From contig OU015569.1 of NCBI GenBank assembly GCA_907165135.1, positions 4,960,001 to 5,024,000 on the forward strand: 64,000 nucleotides of DNA. The letters run 5' to 3'. This document shows positions 11,611 to 25,062 of the stretch, piece after piece. Position 1 is the first letter of the stretch. Every line of letters starts with the position of its first letter. The position numbers and the translations under genes are program-made. The DNA is from Oikopleura dioica (Eukaryota > Chordata > Appendicularia > Copelata > Oikopleuridae). The notes beneath the pieces were generated by a model. The model made no database searches and was not told the DNA's origin. It saw only the letters and a program-made list of their open reading frames with translations.

Positions 11611-14087
11611 TTACCGTTCGTCTCCGATATTACCGGGAACGTTTGACAGAGTGCGTAATCTACCTTCAACTACCTTGAAGCAGCTCGCTACAATTAGACA
11701 CTTTTTAAGAAAATAAATTAAGCTTCTTATGCAAGGCGTCGAGAAGATCTCTCGTACCGCTGGTCCTTGAGCTTTTCCTGCATTCCGGCGAACCTGAGGA
11801 ATCTTCGGTACTCCTTCGCGGGTTACTCTGACGCGAAATTTATCTAGCTGGAATTTTTCCAATCAAAATAAAACACCTAAGAACTGCGGCAAAATCACAA
11901 ACTGTCGTCGTCCAAATTTCGCTCAGTTTTAACCCTGCCTCGTCGCGCACAGCACTGTACATTCGCACTCGCACATCAGTCTTTCAAGGCTCAACTTTTT
12001 GCTTTTAGCTCTTTTGCCGTTTCCTTGTTAAATTATTTCAAAAATTTTCTGAAAGAAACGGCAAAAAATGCTAAAAAGAATAATAGTGATATTCAAAGTG
12101 AGCTTCTTTCCTTGTCCCTATTTGGGAAATGCTGCTCGATTTCGTTGAAGATCTTGTTTCTTGAGATGAAGTCTTTTGCCTACAAGAAATCTTTTAAACA
12201 CCGAATACGGACAGAAACGAACGGAAACGTTTCGAGGAGCCTTAATTCGCAAATGCTCATGTCAAAATAGGAAGGGACATGTGTCGGCCAATCTTACCGA
12301 TAACGTATATCCGGATGCTGTTAATCAGAACACCTTAAGGTCGTAACCACCAGATCTACTTTCAATAAGAGAACCCCATGCATATTTATCAGATGAACTC
12401 TAGGCTCAGCAACATGTGTGGAAAACCTGAGTCAGGCTTTGAAAGAGCTTTTCTTTAATGCTGTCTCAAAGCCTTACTCAGGTTTTCCACCAAGGTTACC
12501 GAATGTAGGATGAACAACTACGAGAATAACAGTAATTTTTGAACTCAAATTTGGCGATTTGATTGCTGGTTGTTTTGGTAAATTATCAGAATGTTAACTT
12601 TATCCTTTTAAAAACTTGATTTAATAGACACAAGCTGTATTTTTCTCATTTTTCCATTAATTTGAGTTAATTTTTAATCGGATAAGCATTTCAAAAACCT
12701 TCTTTAAAACTTCTTAAAATAAAGCGGCGTTAGCAATGTGGAGCAGTGTTTATGTATACACAGCGAGAATAATCATTTCTAATTGGCATTATGTGTACAA
12801 AACCCCAAACGCTAATGAAATAATCATGCCCAAATATAATTGTCTACTTGCTTGGTCATTAAATTCAAAAAGAGTAAAGTACCTCAATGATCCAGCGTTC
12901 GTCTTTGTTGTTCGAATTGGCGATCACATTAGCGTTTTCGAATTCGATAGCTTGCACCTTCTCCGAAATGTTTTGACCCGGATACATAATTTTGAGGATG
13001 GAGAGGATTCCAGCGTGACTTTTCTGAGCTTCTTTTAAGATTCTACTCCTTAGTTTCAAACCGTTTCTACATTCTTCAGGTCTGGGCTCGGCAACCTATG
13101 TAGAAAACATGAGTGAGGGTCCGAAAGATCTCCCCTAAAAAAATGGCGTCGCAGAATTACGATTCCAATATATTTCTAAGTTTCGGCGAAGCCACTTTAC
13201 GGCTTATCATTGTAGATCTTTCAGACACTGACTCAGGTTTTGTACGCATGTTGCCAAGCCCAGATTCAGGTGAAAGTTTCACCGTGAAAGCCTAAATATG
13301 ATCTACTGCTGAATGTCTTCCGGGATAACTGCTTATGAAATAAGATTTAGATCACATTTTTAGGAGAATTTCGAGAGGATATATATTTGAGGGTAAATTG
13401 CGTAAAATGGCGTTGCGTTGCGTTTTCCACGTTTAATGTGATTAAGTGTGTTTACTGGTGCAGCTTTAGGGCTAACTGTACTTTCAAGTACTAAAAGCCG
13501 TTCCTAAAGAAAGTCTGATTTTGGTTTGCATCTGTGGACTCTACGTCGATGACAATAGCGCGGGGACGATCCTTAAAGAAGAAGAAGTAATTTTCGTTCC
13601 TTCGAAAACGGCGGCTAGTTTAACTCGCTGACAGATTGATGGAGAAAAGGAAATTACCTGCGGTGGAGTTGAAAAATGCCGCGCTGGGAAGTAAGTGTCG
13701 ATTTCATCGCGATTCACTTGAGCTTCCGTCCGCTGAATGCAACGTGACCATCATTTATCATTTTTTTAAAGAGCAGATTTAAAAATTACGAAATGAATGA
13801 TTATCATTTGATCATCATCATAAATTTTCAGTATAAAAGTCAAGAGAAGCCATTGAATACCTATTTTCCTAATGAATGTCACAAATAATTATGAGTTTAG
13901 CGTTCGAGTTAGGGTTTTTACCGCCTTCCAACGTTTAGCGAAAGTAAGAGACCTGACGGCCTTATCCATTCCTTTCCCAAATTTTTCCACAAAAGTTACG
14001 TCTCGATAGAAATTCTCATTCTCAGCGAGAGAAAAATATTCGGATCTCACAAGAGTATTAAATTTTAACAATTGTGCGGCACTCTCC
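11611..14087 (-). CDS. Uncharacterised multi-exon gene
   Basis: I do not recognise the product. Three phase-compatible blocks on the minus strand are 13922-14087, 12883-13023 and 11611-11847. The first encodes a charged stretch (SEYFSLAENENFYRDVTF, then FGKGMDKAVRSLTFAKRWKA) ending at a GT donor. The second starts after CTCAG and encodes HAGILSILKIMYPGQNISEK and ANSNNKDERWIIE before GTACTT. The third starts after TTCCAG and reads LDKFRVRVTREGVPKIPQ on to a stop at 11611. The protein looks soluble and basic towards its end. No start codon with good context is visible; the first block may begin upstream. The gene lies directly downstream of the LAR phosphatase stop on the same strand. Two MITEs sit in its introns. 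Confidence 0.4.
12399..12509. mobile_element. MITE, 6-bp-TSD family, with perfect target duplication
   Basis: A short 111-bp copy whose ends (TCTAGGCTCAG and GAATGTAGG side) are flanked by ATGAAC on both sides, at 12393-12398 and 12510-12515. This is one of the copies that defines the 6-bp duplication. Confidence 0.8.
13081..13264. mobile_element. MITE, 6-bp-TSD family, with perfect target duplication
   Basis: The ends are TCTGGGCTCGG and CCAAGCCCAGA. TTCAGG flanks both sides, at 13075-13080 and 13265-13270. At 184 bp this is a typical full-length copy. Confidence 0.85.
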
Positions 14088-14460
14088 AATTGCGGCAGGA
14101 ATTTTATTTTACATGCGTAATTTTAAATACCTTTTTTATGATGTTCGTCTTTCGCGCGCTCAGGCTCATATTTTCTGACTTTTTGAGAAAAAATTGAAAA
14201 TCGGAAAGCCTTTAAAAATAAATTTCTTTCTAGAGAATTTCGAAAAAGACCTTTTATATTTGAAAAGAATCATCGTTGATTGCGATATAAATTGAGTTTG
14301 TTTATTAGTTTTCAGTTCGTTTTTCTAGAGGCAGAAATACTTATCCGTAAAGTTGAAGTATGCTCATTAATCTGGGCATTTAGCTCGTTCAGCTGACTGC
14401 TGCAGTTTTGTACAATAAATAAAGGTAGGGTCAGTTTTTGGAAAAGTAAAGGGGCTCTGC

Positions 14461-17400
14461 TCAAGGGCCGCCGAGGTAAAAGTTTTGGAGGTATTCAAGT
14501 GTGGCGCGGTAAATAAACTGGTATTGCTCCGCCGTCTGTATCATTCCCGGTCGCCGGCAACGCATCAGCTTCACTGTTTGGAAGATGTCAACCTGAATAG
14601 TCGATGATTGCTAGACACTCTCATTCTCAACTAACCTCTCCTTCACATCGAAGACGCTCTAGAATCACAGTGAGGCCGATAAAAACGCCTGTTCTCCCGA
14701 CTCCCGCCGAGCAATGGACACAAATGGGCCCAACAACTCCAAATTGCTCTCGCGTCTTGTGAACCTAAAATTTTTTTTAATTATCTGCTTATACTTGCCA
14801 TTCTACTTGTCCGATGAGATCAATAAAGTTATCAGCATGAGAGGGCACTTCCGCGCCTTCTGGCCAACTGACAAAGTGAAACTGGCGAATTGTTCGGGAG
14901 GTTCCGTCGCGCGCATCTGTCATCAGAAATTCCCTAGAACGAATTTTAAAAAAGAAAGTTTGGGTTGTGGAATTACCGCATGACAAATCCTTCGCAACAG
15001 AATTCGCTGGTAAATTCGACGATGTAATATGTATACCGGGCTTTTTTGCCTTCCGGCCAGTACCTTAAAAAGTTTAAGTTTTCCTAACTTTAAAAAGATT
15101 CATTACTTTGTGCACTTTTCGCGGCCAAGTTCGTTGAGTTGTGTAAGCATTACTATCATGGTTACGTTGTTCTCCCAGATCATCCGCCAAAAATCATCGC
15201 TTGTGTTTGACATTGGGGCTTGGGTGGCGATGTACGCGCCTTGAAATGTTGATCACTGTACCTCATTTATTTTTTTTTACCTTTTTCCTTATAGCCATCA
15301 ATGAAAGAAGCGTTGATATAGTCGCTGCCTTCAATGCCACGGATAGGACGAAGGTAGACTCTCGAGCTATCGTAAGGGAGAACATTCACCAGTCTGTTCT
15401 TTTTCTTGTTGCAAGCCAAGCTCGCCGCTATAAATCAACAATGAGCTCCGAATATTGTATTCAGGTTGATACCTTGTGCGTGAACGCGCCCTTTCGGCAT
15501 GAGCTGAAGTCGTTTGAACTCTTGATCGAATCCAGTCGCGCCAGCAGCATCGACATTGCTCAGTCGCTCAATTGTTTTTGGAATTTCGCGCGCTTGGATT
15601 TGAGTCCCGAATTCCAAGTTGCAAGAACTAAGGGCTTCAACTAGAGATAGTGTTTAATTTTTTCTTGGATAAAGTGGAGAGAATCTTACCAACGGATTCG
15701 ACGACAAAAACGTATTGTTCTTCACTTTGTATTAAACCAGGTCTCGCGACGCGCATGCTCTTCAGCAATTCAACAGGCTCAATGCTCATACTCTTATTCG
15801 CCCTCTTTAGCATCGCCAAGGCGAGAAGTAGACATCCCGTTCTTCCTAGCCCAGCTGAACAGTGCGCAATGATTGGCCCTTTTCGCACATCTTCGCCTGG
15901 AATCCTTTCAAGCAGAGCCAAAAATTGCGCTGGAAATTCGGGCACTCCGCAATCTGGCCAGCCGTGGAAGCGAATCTGGTTTACTTCGCGCGTTTGACTT
16001 CCATTTGCTAAATTGAGCCGCGAGATCGACCAGAACGCGAGATGAGACTCTTCAAGCAACGAAATAGTTATTGAGCCGTAATGCGCATCGCCCATGTCTT
16101 TCTCTGGCCAGTACTGAACGCATTTGCTCCTGCCGCGCTCTTCCAGCTCGCAAAGCATCACAATACAGGAAACGTTGTTCTCCCATGTCATTTGCCAAAA
16201 ATCTGCTATTGTGTTCTCTAGTGGGCCTTTGTGACGGATAAAAATATCAAAAAAATAGTCATCGTTATGTACCGTATTTTGTTTTAGCAAAATTAGAACA
16301 TAGTTTGATTTTAACCGGACCTTGAGTTGCAATCGCTTTTTCACTTGGGTCAATTTCTATCCAGTTGGCATGGATGAACTCGCCGCTCTTGAGTTGGACG
16401 CGGGAGTGATCGGGGCAATTTGAATTGCCGTATCGGCACTTGTCCAGAGCTTTTTGCTGCGCATGTGCTGGCATTTCTTCTGACGCCTGGATTAGATGCC
16501 ACTCGTCGTGCAGCTTCAGTCCGCCGTTCGCCTTCAATGCGTCGAGTTTTGAGCTCAACTCGGTCGCTTGCTTGCTCAGGGAGTGATTAGAGGGAGCCTT
16601 GACAGGACTGACGTGTTCTGATGCACGGTACTCATCTGATCGTTTGATACCACTAAGATACGGCTTATCCCCACTCATCCGTCTTTTAATAACGAAGAAG
16701 ACGATTGCCGAAATGAAAACGAAAGCGAGTGTCATTGCAGCGATGATTATTGTGCCAAGCTCAGTGGTGGTGCTGATCAAGCTGCCAGCTTCCGCGATGA
16801 CATGAATGGGCTGAGAAAGGCGCGTCGAGGAGTGTTTCCAGTTGTTCACTGCGTTTCGAAAGTGAAGTCTAACGAATGCGTAAAAGACACCTGGAGGTAG
16901 ATTTTTGTTTTCAATTCCTTGCGTTTGGCCGCCGCCGCCGATGACAAAAGGTTTCCCAGCGAAATGGTTCATGAACTCTTCATATCTCCACTGCGCGACT
17001 ATCCAAGCGAACGGTTCATTTTCTTCTTCGCCCGTCGATGAAAATATTTCTTGCGTCAAATCATCTGGCCGCGTGTCGCCGCGTTTAGTAACGATTATGG
17101 AAACGCGAGTAGGACTGACGCCACTTCCAAAAGACGCAAAGGGGAGGGTAATGTTGACCACGCCGCCAGGATTGATGCTGTCAACGCGGATCACGTCGCC
17201 TAGCGTTGGGGTCGTTGTGAATTCGACTACTTGTGAGGTTTGGTCACTGCCAGTCATGGTTATTGAGACGATCCAGAATCTAACATGTACTCCAGCTGCT
17301 AATTTTTGAATTTTGAAGGAAAGCGCGTCCTGCTCAAGCGTATCTTGTTCAGGCTGTTCATCATTTATCGAGTAATAGACGAGGAACTTTTGCACATGCT

Positions 17401-20400
17401 TGTGGTACTGGGGCCTGTCCCAAATCACCTGTGCCCAGTTAGTTCCCACTTCTACTACGCGCAGGTTCTGAGCAATGACTCGTGTCAAACCACAGAATCC
17501 AACAATTGGCTGAGAATAAGGCCCCGAGCCCTCCTTGTTGATTGCAGAGACTGAAAACTCAAACCGTTCTCCACAATATTCTGACGCATCCGCTCGATTG
17601 TCCAGAGTCAAGTTGAATCGAGGTGAATGAACTGATCGCTAGAAATCAAAATTAGTCTTTTGAACGAAAAATCGCTCATCGATTGCGGAAATAAGCTCTT
17701 TTAGCTTGAGGATTTGGACGTTTGCATAAGACTTGAATTGAATAAAATGTTAACTCTCTGACTTAGTTATGCTAGCATTGATTTTCTCTTCAAAGCGCGA
17801 GACTTTCATCACAGCTGTGCGTTTCTTAATGCAATTATTATCGAACTTGAGCGTGACAAGGGTCAAGTGTCTGATCGAATTTTGTAACAGATCAGTCGAT
17901 TGAAAATATCTACTTCGTTATGAAAAATGCTATCTACTTTTAGTAAAAAAAGATGGTGATATAGTCTATGTCAAATAGAGGTAAAGAATAATTTACCTAG
18001 AAATGAGAATGAATTGTAGAAAGTTAGTTGTTTATCAAGGTAACTCGGAAAGTTGTCAAGCTGGTATACGTTCTTTCAGAATCGAAATCATTTTAAACTT
18101 GCGTTGGATCTGTCTTTATATATGATTATCGAGATTTAAGGTCATCGACAGATTTGTATGTTTATGCGCTTGAGGGGAGAAAATTGAACTTCAGCGTGTT
18201 CCAGCTCTCTAGGGAGAGATAATCCAATTTCGCCACACATGTGCGACATCAAAGGACACATTCACCTTGCCCCGTCTGTCACAAACTTAGAAAGGTTAGA
18301 GCTAATTCATCGACTGTCATTTTAAAAATCTTAATCGCACTCAATATATGTTCCGCGGAATTATCCACATACAGACGCTGGATGCACGCCAACAGTATCT
18401 ATATGTCAGCAGACGATTAATTTACTCGAGGCGGCATTAGTGAGCATTCAGAGAGTCTCTGTATATTCACTAACGCTTTTAAAGACAAAGCAGATCTAAT
18501 GGACTATTTGCTAATTACCTCTGCAAAGCCAGCTTCTAGCGGCCAGTCTTTAGGGTCCATTCGTCTGTTTCTTTTTGGAGTCGCCAGCCTCCAGCGAATA
18601 TTGTAGTTGGTCACGTGGCCGCCACTGCGTTCTGAAGGCAACGGTCCCCAAGTGACGGTGATCCTTTCTTCCGATGAGAAGACTTGAACCCCGGGCGGCG
18701 GGATCATAGGCGCTATCGTTTCAATAGCAACGATAACCGTCAACGGGTTGCTTTTGTGACTTCCTCTTATTGCCACAAGACGGAACTGATACTCGTAGCC
18801 CCATGCAAGCTTGTCAAATCTGAACTGCGCTCGATCGCCAGAGATTGTAAAAGAGTGATCCTCGAAACTTGTAGGAGCGTTCTTTTTAACTCTGAAAATC
18901 TTGACTTCGTAATCGTCAGGATTTTCTAGACGCTTTGGCGGCGAGAAAAAGACCGTCACTGCCTTGCCACTGATGTCAACGGGTTGTGATAAGCTGGGAC
19001 TGTTGGTCGGCCCAGTCCGGGCTTCAATAACTGTTGACCATTGAACGTCGCCAGATGATAAGACCGCGCCGACCTGGGCGAGATAGTCCGCGTCTGGATC
19101 AAGACTCAACTTCTTGGACACCGTCTTCGAGTCAAAAACTTCCGTTTCAGTCCATTTTTCATTCGGTCGTTTTGAACGAATTTTGATTCCCGCCAGTTCC
19201 TTCACTTTTTCGATGGCAACTTCCAAAGGAGCGTCAACGATGATTCTCCTTGCAGAGGAATCACGTTTTCTGGCGTTAAATCGATGCTCTTCAAGGTCGT
19301 CGTTGAATTTTGCCGGCTAGTTCTCTGTCCGTTCTTTCCGTTAGCTGTTACAATCGCTAAATACTCTGTTTCAGGAGTGAGTTTTCTAAAGACGGCGCTC
19401 CGAGTTGAAGAAGGAAAGACATTTTTGGCAAAGGGAACACCAGAGATCTTTTCTGAGATAGAGACCACGAAGTTAGAAAGAGTTTTTTCGTCGCCAGGCC
19501 AATCCCACTGGACGTATAGATCGGTAATGGAGGGGCGAAGAATCAGATCAGCGATTTTTTCAACTGGGACCAAGTCCAACAGAGCAAAGTGCGCTCCTTC
19601 TGACCAAGGGCCCACGTGACTGGGCGAAATAGCGCGAACTTCTACAACATATTCGCCAAATTTCAAATCTTCCAAAATCAAGAACTGCTTCGTTGAATTG
19701 AAAATTTCAAACTGGTCGGCCGAAGAGAGCCGGATTTGAAAAGCGTCTGGACTTGGCGTTCCAGACTCCGTCAATCGCCAAGAGACGTTTCTGCTGAGCG
19801 GTGCGGCGGGCAGCTCCTCGACAGTTGGCAAAGGGAGTTTCTCGAGCAGGGGCATTGTCAATGTCGCGAGTTTGCTTCCCTTGCTTTGGAAACCGTATTT
19901 AGACTTGGACTTGACTTTTAATAGGATGAAAGATGTAAAACTGCAATAAAAACGAAATCGCCAGTTGAGAAACTTAACATTATTTTTTTAGAAAAATTCA
20001 TCCTTTCCTAGAAATAAGTATTTGTCCCCTGGCCGAAGCTGCAACTCGGTAGCAAACTCGTAGAAAGACTCACTCACATCACTAACAAGTCTCCAGTGAA
20101 ATAAATCGGATGGTGGAACGCCTTTCGTAAAATAGATGTCGTATAAGACGCCTGGTACATTAACAGGCGTCCAACTCAACCTCGCGCTTGTTGCTCCGTC
20201 GGTCAGCACAACAGAGAGGTTTGTCGGATCGCCGGGGCGACGTGGCCCCGCGAATTCAAAAGTCGTTGATCCAAATGACTTCCGATCATAGAAATCCTCA
20301 GCCGTCAAATAGGCCGAATACTCGGTGAATGGTTTTACTTCAAACTCGTAGAAGTCTTTTTCTTTCTGGATCGGATAAGGTTGAGCGGGTTCTAAAAGGA

Positions 20401-23297
20401 AAGTTTCAATAAGAAAATAAAATTGTAACTCACTAACCTGTATTATTAATAGTGACGTAAAGAATATAGCGCTGAACAGATGGGACGGGTTCCCACTCGA
20501 TTCGCACGAATTTGCCAGTTTCGTCCAACACCGGCGAGTTCTTGATGATCGGAGCAGCAAGCGTCTCTGGCTGCACAAAGAGATCTTGTGTCACTTCCTT
20601 CGAGAACTGGTGCTGCCTAGCTACGCATGTGAAGTTTTCAGCGCGCGATAAAGCGCCAATTTGCAACGTCGAGCGCACAACATTCAATTCATCTTTCTCG
20701 TGATAAGATTGAGTTCCCAGCTTTTTCGAGGGATCGAGGCGAGTCCAGAAAACGGTTGGCCGGGGGTGGCCGGTTGCTTCGCAGATTAGTTGCCTCTTTT
20801 TGTCGACTGTCTCGTAGACGTCGATGAAGGTGGACGTTATCTCAACTAGAAGAAAACGGGAAATTGAGTTTTGGGTTGTCGTCTGACTGGTGCTGGTAGG
20901 AATCGTTGTTGTGGTGGTGGTTTTATGCCAAATAGTGCGAATCGGCGGCGAGTAAGCCCTCGTTGGAACTATTTTTGGAGAAGATGCTCGTTCACGAAGG
21001 GCACCCAGCCAAACTCGAGTTCCTTTTTGTAGCTCGCCGTTTTCATTCAAATAGTAGCACCTTAATTAGAACTCGTCAGGAATCGACCAAAAATGTTCAC
21101 TTTATTTTATGACAGGATTAAATATGCAAGTTCAGTTAGAGCTTTCTTTCAATTACAAAGGGCGCAAAAACGATCGATGAAAAGGGGCTTGTAAAAAGAG
21201 ACCCATAAGGACGGTTTTAGGCCATATTTGATTGAATTGATTAATCACTGGCGACAGACACACTTCTTGCACTTATAAAAACCTAATCACGACTCCCCTG
21301 TCGTCATAAAGCCACCATCGTCTTAATTCGCTCCCTATCTGTATTTACAAGTGATAGACTCAAAATTACATTTATACTTATTTAACGCAATGGCTAAATT
21401 TATTTATTTATTGTATACTTGTAATTTCAATGCTTACTGTAGTTATTTAGCGAGTATTTGGGATATCCGCTATGAAAATAGGAAGTGGGCAAACAATCTT
21501 TGTCTAAAATCACAAATGGTGTTAGGCGTGTTACTTATCAAAACAAAACGACTTTGGCACGGTGCAAGAGATAAATACGACAACTCAAAATTTGTTAGTT
21601 TTGGAACTACGGTGTTAATTTTACTCACATGTAGTGCGCTGTGTCGTCCTTGCTCGCCGGAAATACGGTGAGTTTGTTGCGAGCACTTTCTTCCCCGGGA
21701 GTGTAGACGTAGCTGCCTACTTCCGTGCTGTCCTTGCTCTTGAACCAGTAGACTTCCTTCGGCGTTGCTCTCTCGAGGCCACAGTCCATTAAAATAGGGT
21801 CACCGACGTATCCCTTTTCTTGCTTACTGCTGCCATCTTCCATTTTCAAACTCCTGTCGCGGCTCAAGAATGCGTCCCGCGTCGCTACAACAGAACCTGA
21901 CGCAATGTCCGAAACGACGCATGTAAACTTTGTCTTCTGCTTGCTCCAAATCGTGACGAATATATTTGACCCAACAACATCATCGTATTGCCAATTTGCT
22001 TGTGTCGTTACTTTCTTGTATCGAGAATCTTCCAGGGGTTTTCCTTTATGATCCTTCCAGCTGATCCCTTAATAAGAATTCTATTTATTTGAATCAATGA
22101 TAATTTTCAAGAGCTTTTTCGGTCCAACCATAAATGTCTGTTGAAATTGATGATCGGCTCTGCCCTGTCATGAAGGAAGAAAATAATGATAATGCTCCGC
22201 CGGCGCTAATTTGCGATTTTGGCGATTAAAATTCTAGCTGCTGGGTGATCCATCAAAATTCACCCTTTATCCTCGCGCGCGGGAAGAGAGGGAGGAAGAT
22301 TAATTGGAAAAAATGAAGTGGCGAACTGGGTGGTGTCAAGTGGCCAATAATGGGCCCCGGCGCAGGAAGTGTTTGGGGACTTTGCCAAGGTGCACCGCCA
22401 AGCCTAATCAAAAAGTAATTACTTCAAATTTGTATTTTTAATTGCGCCCGGGTTCTTCTTTTTGCGCTTCTTGCGTACAAAATTTCTTCTTACAACATTT
22501 TTTGCATTTTGTATTCTGCCATTTTTCCTGTGATTCTTTAGCTTGCCGATTGTAGCAAATCTATTCTCCTATTTTGGCGGCAATCAAATAAATCTCCAAA
22601 TTTCCGGGCAGAAGCCGGCCTACTATTTGCTTTTTGGGATGCTCATTGCGCTAAATAACCCAGATGGGGCGTAAAATCGAGATTTCAACAAAATATAGAC
22701 CTCCTCGCTGCAAAAATTTTGAATTTGGCAAAAAAGTCACGCTCACTTGAGAACGAAGGCAGTTCTCATCCTTCTGAGCCAGTCAAGCTCATCTGGTAAT
22801 GGCCAGCTGTCTTGGGACAAAAGAAGCCCTTGGTGGGATTATGACCAGCGAATCCGTGGAGCAATCGATGCCTGAAGAAATCCAAGCAGAAGGCCCCGGC
22901 TATCATAATTAATCAACACGGACACTTCCATAGCCCTGGGGAGCACTTCCCCCTTTTTATGAAATTTACAATCATCCCTTTGCAAACCATCCTAAGTAAA
23001 TCAAGATCTCATCCCTCTCCTATCGCTAAAATTGAGAAATTTCTGCTGCATTTTTTATCTAACCTTTAAAGTTAGGCTTGAAAATATTTTAAATTAAAAT
23101 TTTTAATAGGCCGTTAAAAATAGAAAAAAAATACATTTGAACTTACTGTAATTTCTTCCTTTGACAGCACAAACCAGCGGCGCTGGCTCTTCCGGTCCAG
23201 TAACGACGCTGGCGGGTTCAACTGTAAATCTGACTGTATCTGCTCTTCCGTTTCCCAACAAATTAACATAGGCGAAGAGAAAAAGGCAATTCCTCAT
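14461..23297 (-). CDS. LAR-type receptor protein tyrosine phosphatase (type IIa RPTP)
   Basis: A cell-surface receptor that dephosphorylates tyrosines; the family acts in neural adhesion and axon or synapse signalling. Fifteen exons, from the start at 23297: 23147-23297, 21629-22067, 20996-21060, 20438-20845, 20008-20391, 18519-19914, 16321-17638, 15690-16226, 15473-15640, 15281-15427, 15107-15239, 14977-15063, 14807-14933, 14636-14764 and 14461-14592. All phases agree, giving about 1,873 residues if one missing base is allowed. Order: signal peptide ([15 protein letters not shown]), three Ig domains (one ends DDTAHYMCYY), eight FN3 domains, a membrane helix near 16,700 ([20 protein letters not shown]), then phosphatase domains D1 and D2. 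D1 has the WPD loop (WPDCGVPE) and [11 protein letters not shown]2 has [10 protein letters not shown] with WPE, as in vertebrate LAR D2. The 3 Ig + 8 FN3 layout matches the family. Intron 19915-20007 is GA-AG. An apparent -1 frameshift lies at 19206-19210. Exon 20996-21060 could instead continue into 20438-20845, adding a Thr-rich segment. Confidence 0.93.
17639..18518 (-). other. Long intron of the LAR gene
   Basis: An 880-bp GT-AG intron between FN3-coding exons. I see no gene or repeat copy inside it. Confidence 0.6.
19206..19210 (-). other. Apparent one-base frameshift in the LAR gene
   Basis: Within FN3 domain 5 the frame changes at a run of five A (T on the plus strand). Upstream reads [13 protein letters not shown] then a stop; the -1 frame continues [19 protein letters not shown] sixth A would give one unbroken FN3 domain and correct phase at the next splice site. 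It is most simply a homopolymer sequencing error; a real mutation or programmed shift is possible but less likely. Confidence 0.8.
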
Positions 23298-24232
23298 TCT
23301 CTTGAAGATGTTTTCGTTCACTCTCTAGTTGAATCTCTTTAACTTTCTCATGCGTTGTTTATTTTTTCTGAAGATGGAAGAACTGCAAGTTTCATTTTAA
23401 AAATCCTCTTCCGATTTAGTCGTGGCGTACTCTCTCGGGCAGCTCAACTTGCGCTCACGAGATGGCGCTCTTTGCGAATCAATCCAAATTAGGGCTATAG
23501 CCAGATCAATTATCTAATTACAATTGATTTACGTACTGCATCATCAAGCTTTATGCACTGTATTCATGTTTGTTTTTCGTTTTTTTAAAGTGATTGTTTT
23601 TGATTTGTTTTACGACTGCACCATATAGTAATTAATTGAAAATAAAATGAAGGCTTTCAACTTCAAAGATGCCGAGAAAGAAAAGTAAAGCGGAACTACT
23701 ATCGCGACGGAGATATTTTCCCAGAAGAGTTGAGCCGATAGTGCTACCGTCAAGAGAAGCTTATTTTCTGTCTTTCTCATCAAACTTGAGCCGGCTTCTT
23801 GTTTTCTTTCTTGCATCATAAAAATGAGGATGAGTTTCTTTTGAAGCTCGCAATTTTCAGAAAAGTCATAAAAGGCTGCGGAAGGGCTGTGATTTAGAAA
23901 TACGAAGGGCGTAATTAGGAAGGCGATAATTGGGATTTCTATTTCGGAAATTAATTTCGTTGATTTGGCGGATTTCAAGCGGTGATTTGCGAATTGACCG
24001 AGGCAAATATTGGTAACGGACGCAACTTTGGTATTTTCTCGATTCGCATTCTTTTTTTCGATATTTGTCAAATGCTCACAGCCACAAATGTCGACCCTTC
24101 TGTCGCGTACTCAACCGTCATCCCCCTTTTCAATTTATTAGCGGTTATTTTCGGACAAGCTGCTTCTACGTCTTGAAGAGTAACAAAAACTTTTCCTTCT
24201 GCAATTTATTCGAATCAAATTTATTTTTTTCC
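23298..24232. other. Intergenic, no convincing gene
   Basis: Spacer upstream of the LAR start codon. CTTCAAG lies three bases before the LAR ATG, which could be a trans-splice or intron acceptor. The 153-codon minus-strand open frame at 23610-24071 has no splice partner or recognisable composition, and I leave it uncalled. Confidence 0.4.
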
Positions 24233-24711
24233 TTAATTTTTTGCAGGTTCAGCAAGTTTCTGGTTCTTGGGGCAAGTCCCCCGATTGAAAACTTCTGAAA
24301 TACTGGTGAACTCATCCGATGAAGCCCATTTGGTATCCGTGTCCTCAAGGTTATTTTGCTATGAATATAATTAACTCCTTATTCTTTATCTTCCAAAACT
24401 TACCCGTATTTCTTGCGAGAGAGATCTTTGCTTCCTCATGTTTGCGATTTAGATAGTCCCAATGGTCCTTATTTGTGATCCCTTTTGTGCGCAGTTCGTT
24501 CAGTTTTTGAGAACTGAGAATGATTATTTCTCTTGAATAATCTATCCACGCTTTATGTGCTTATTATTGATACAAAATTGCAAAATTTAAGTGGCTGAAA
24601 AATTTGTAACAATGTCCTTGAGCCTGTACTCAGACTCTACTAGTTCAATGGCGTCAATGTCCTGCTTGAATTTTATGTTTTTATTCGATCTTCTGGATTT
24701 TCTCCGCTCAT
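24233..24711 (-). pseudogene. Tandem family copy A, damaged
   Basis: The most degraded member of a three-copy family. It starts MSGENPEDRI like its neighbours, then loses one base relative to copy C and shifts frame; the ATG of the RNMK block is also ATA here. Downstream the family pattern resumes (AHKAWIDYS, then KWASSDEFTSISEVFNRG) and ends at a stop near 24233. It lacks the R/K-rich end of copies B and C. A pseudogene is the simplest reading. Confidence 0.65.
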
Positions 24712-25062
24712 TTTTTAGAATGAAAAGTCCTCTACTCTGTTAAAAAATGATGCTGCAGACGAGCGTCGAGTTCTGACGATTGATAAAGATTCGCGGTGTG
24801 TTTCTCTGGATCTGAGAGTAAGAATGTTCTTCTCATCACCGGCAAATTCCAATCAAATGCTCAGCAAGCCGAAGGACTTTTTTGTCTGATAGATCAGAGG
24901 CGTTCCTACGACGCCGTATTTACTCTGTGCAAACGTTCGGTAATATAAACGAGATGCATTTGAGATTGCCTTGTGTATAGTTTGCAATAGTTTCTGTCTT
25001 GATGATAGAAATTCTAACAATGAGTTAATATTTTTGCGTTTATTCTTTCTATTCTCAGACAA

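Noticed and set aside
13639-13690. Possible plus-strand first exon (MEKRKLPAVELKNAALG) before GTAAGTG
   Set aside because: Good start and donor, but no downstream exon could be joined and it lies within the minus-strand gene region.
15201-15644. 147-codon plus-strand open frame
   Set aside because: It is the antisense shadow of the LAR D2 exons, whose splice sites and domain motifs are clear.
23610-24071. 153-codon minus-strand open frame
   Set aside because: No splice partners, no motif, and a composition like random AT-rich sequence.
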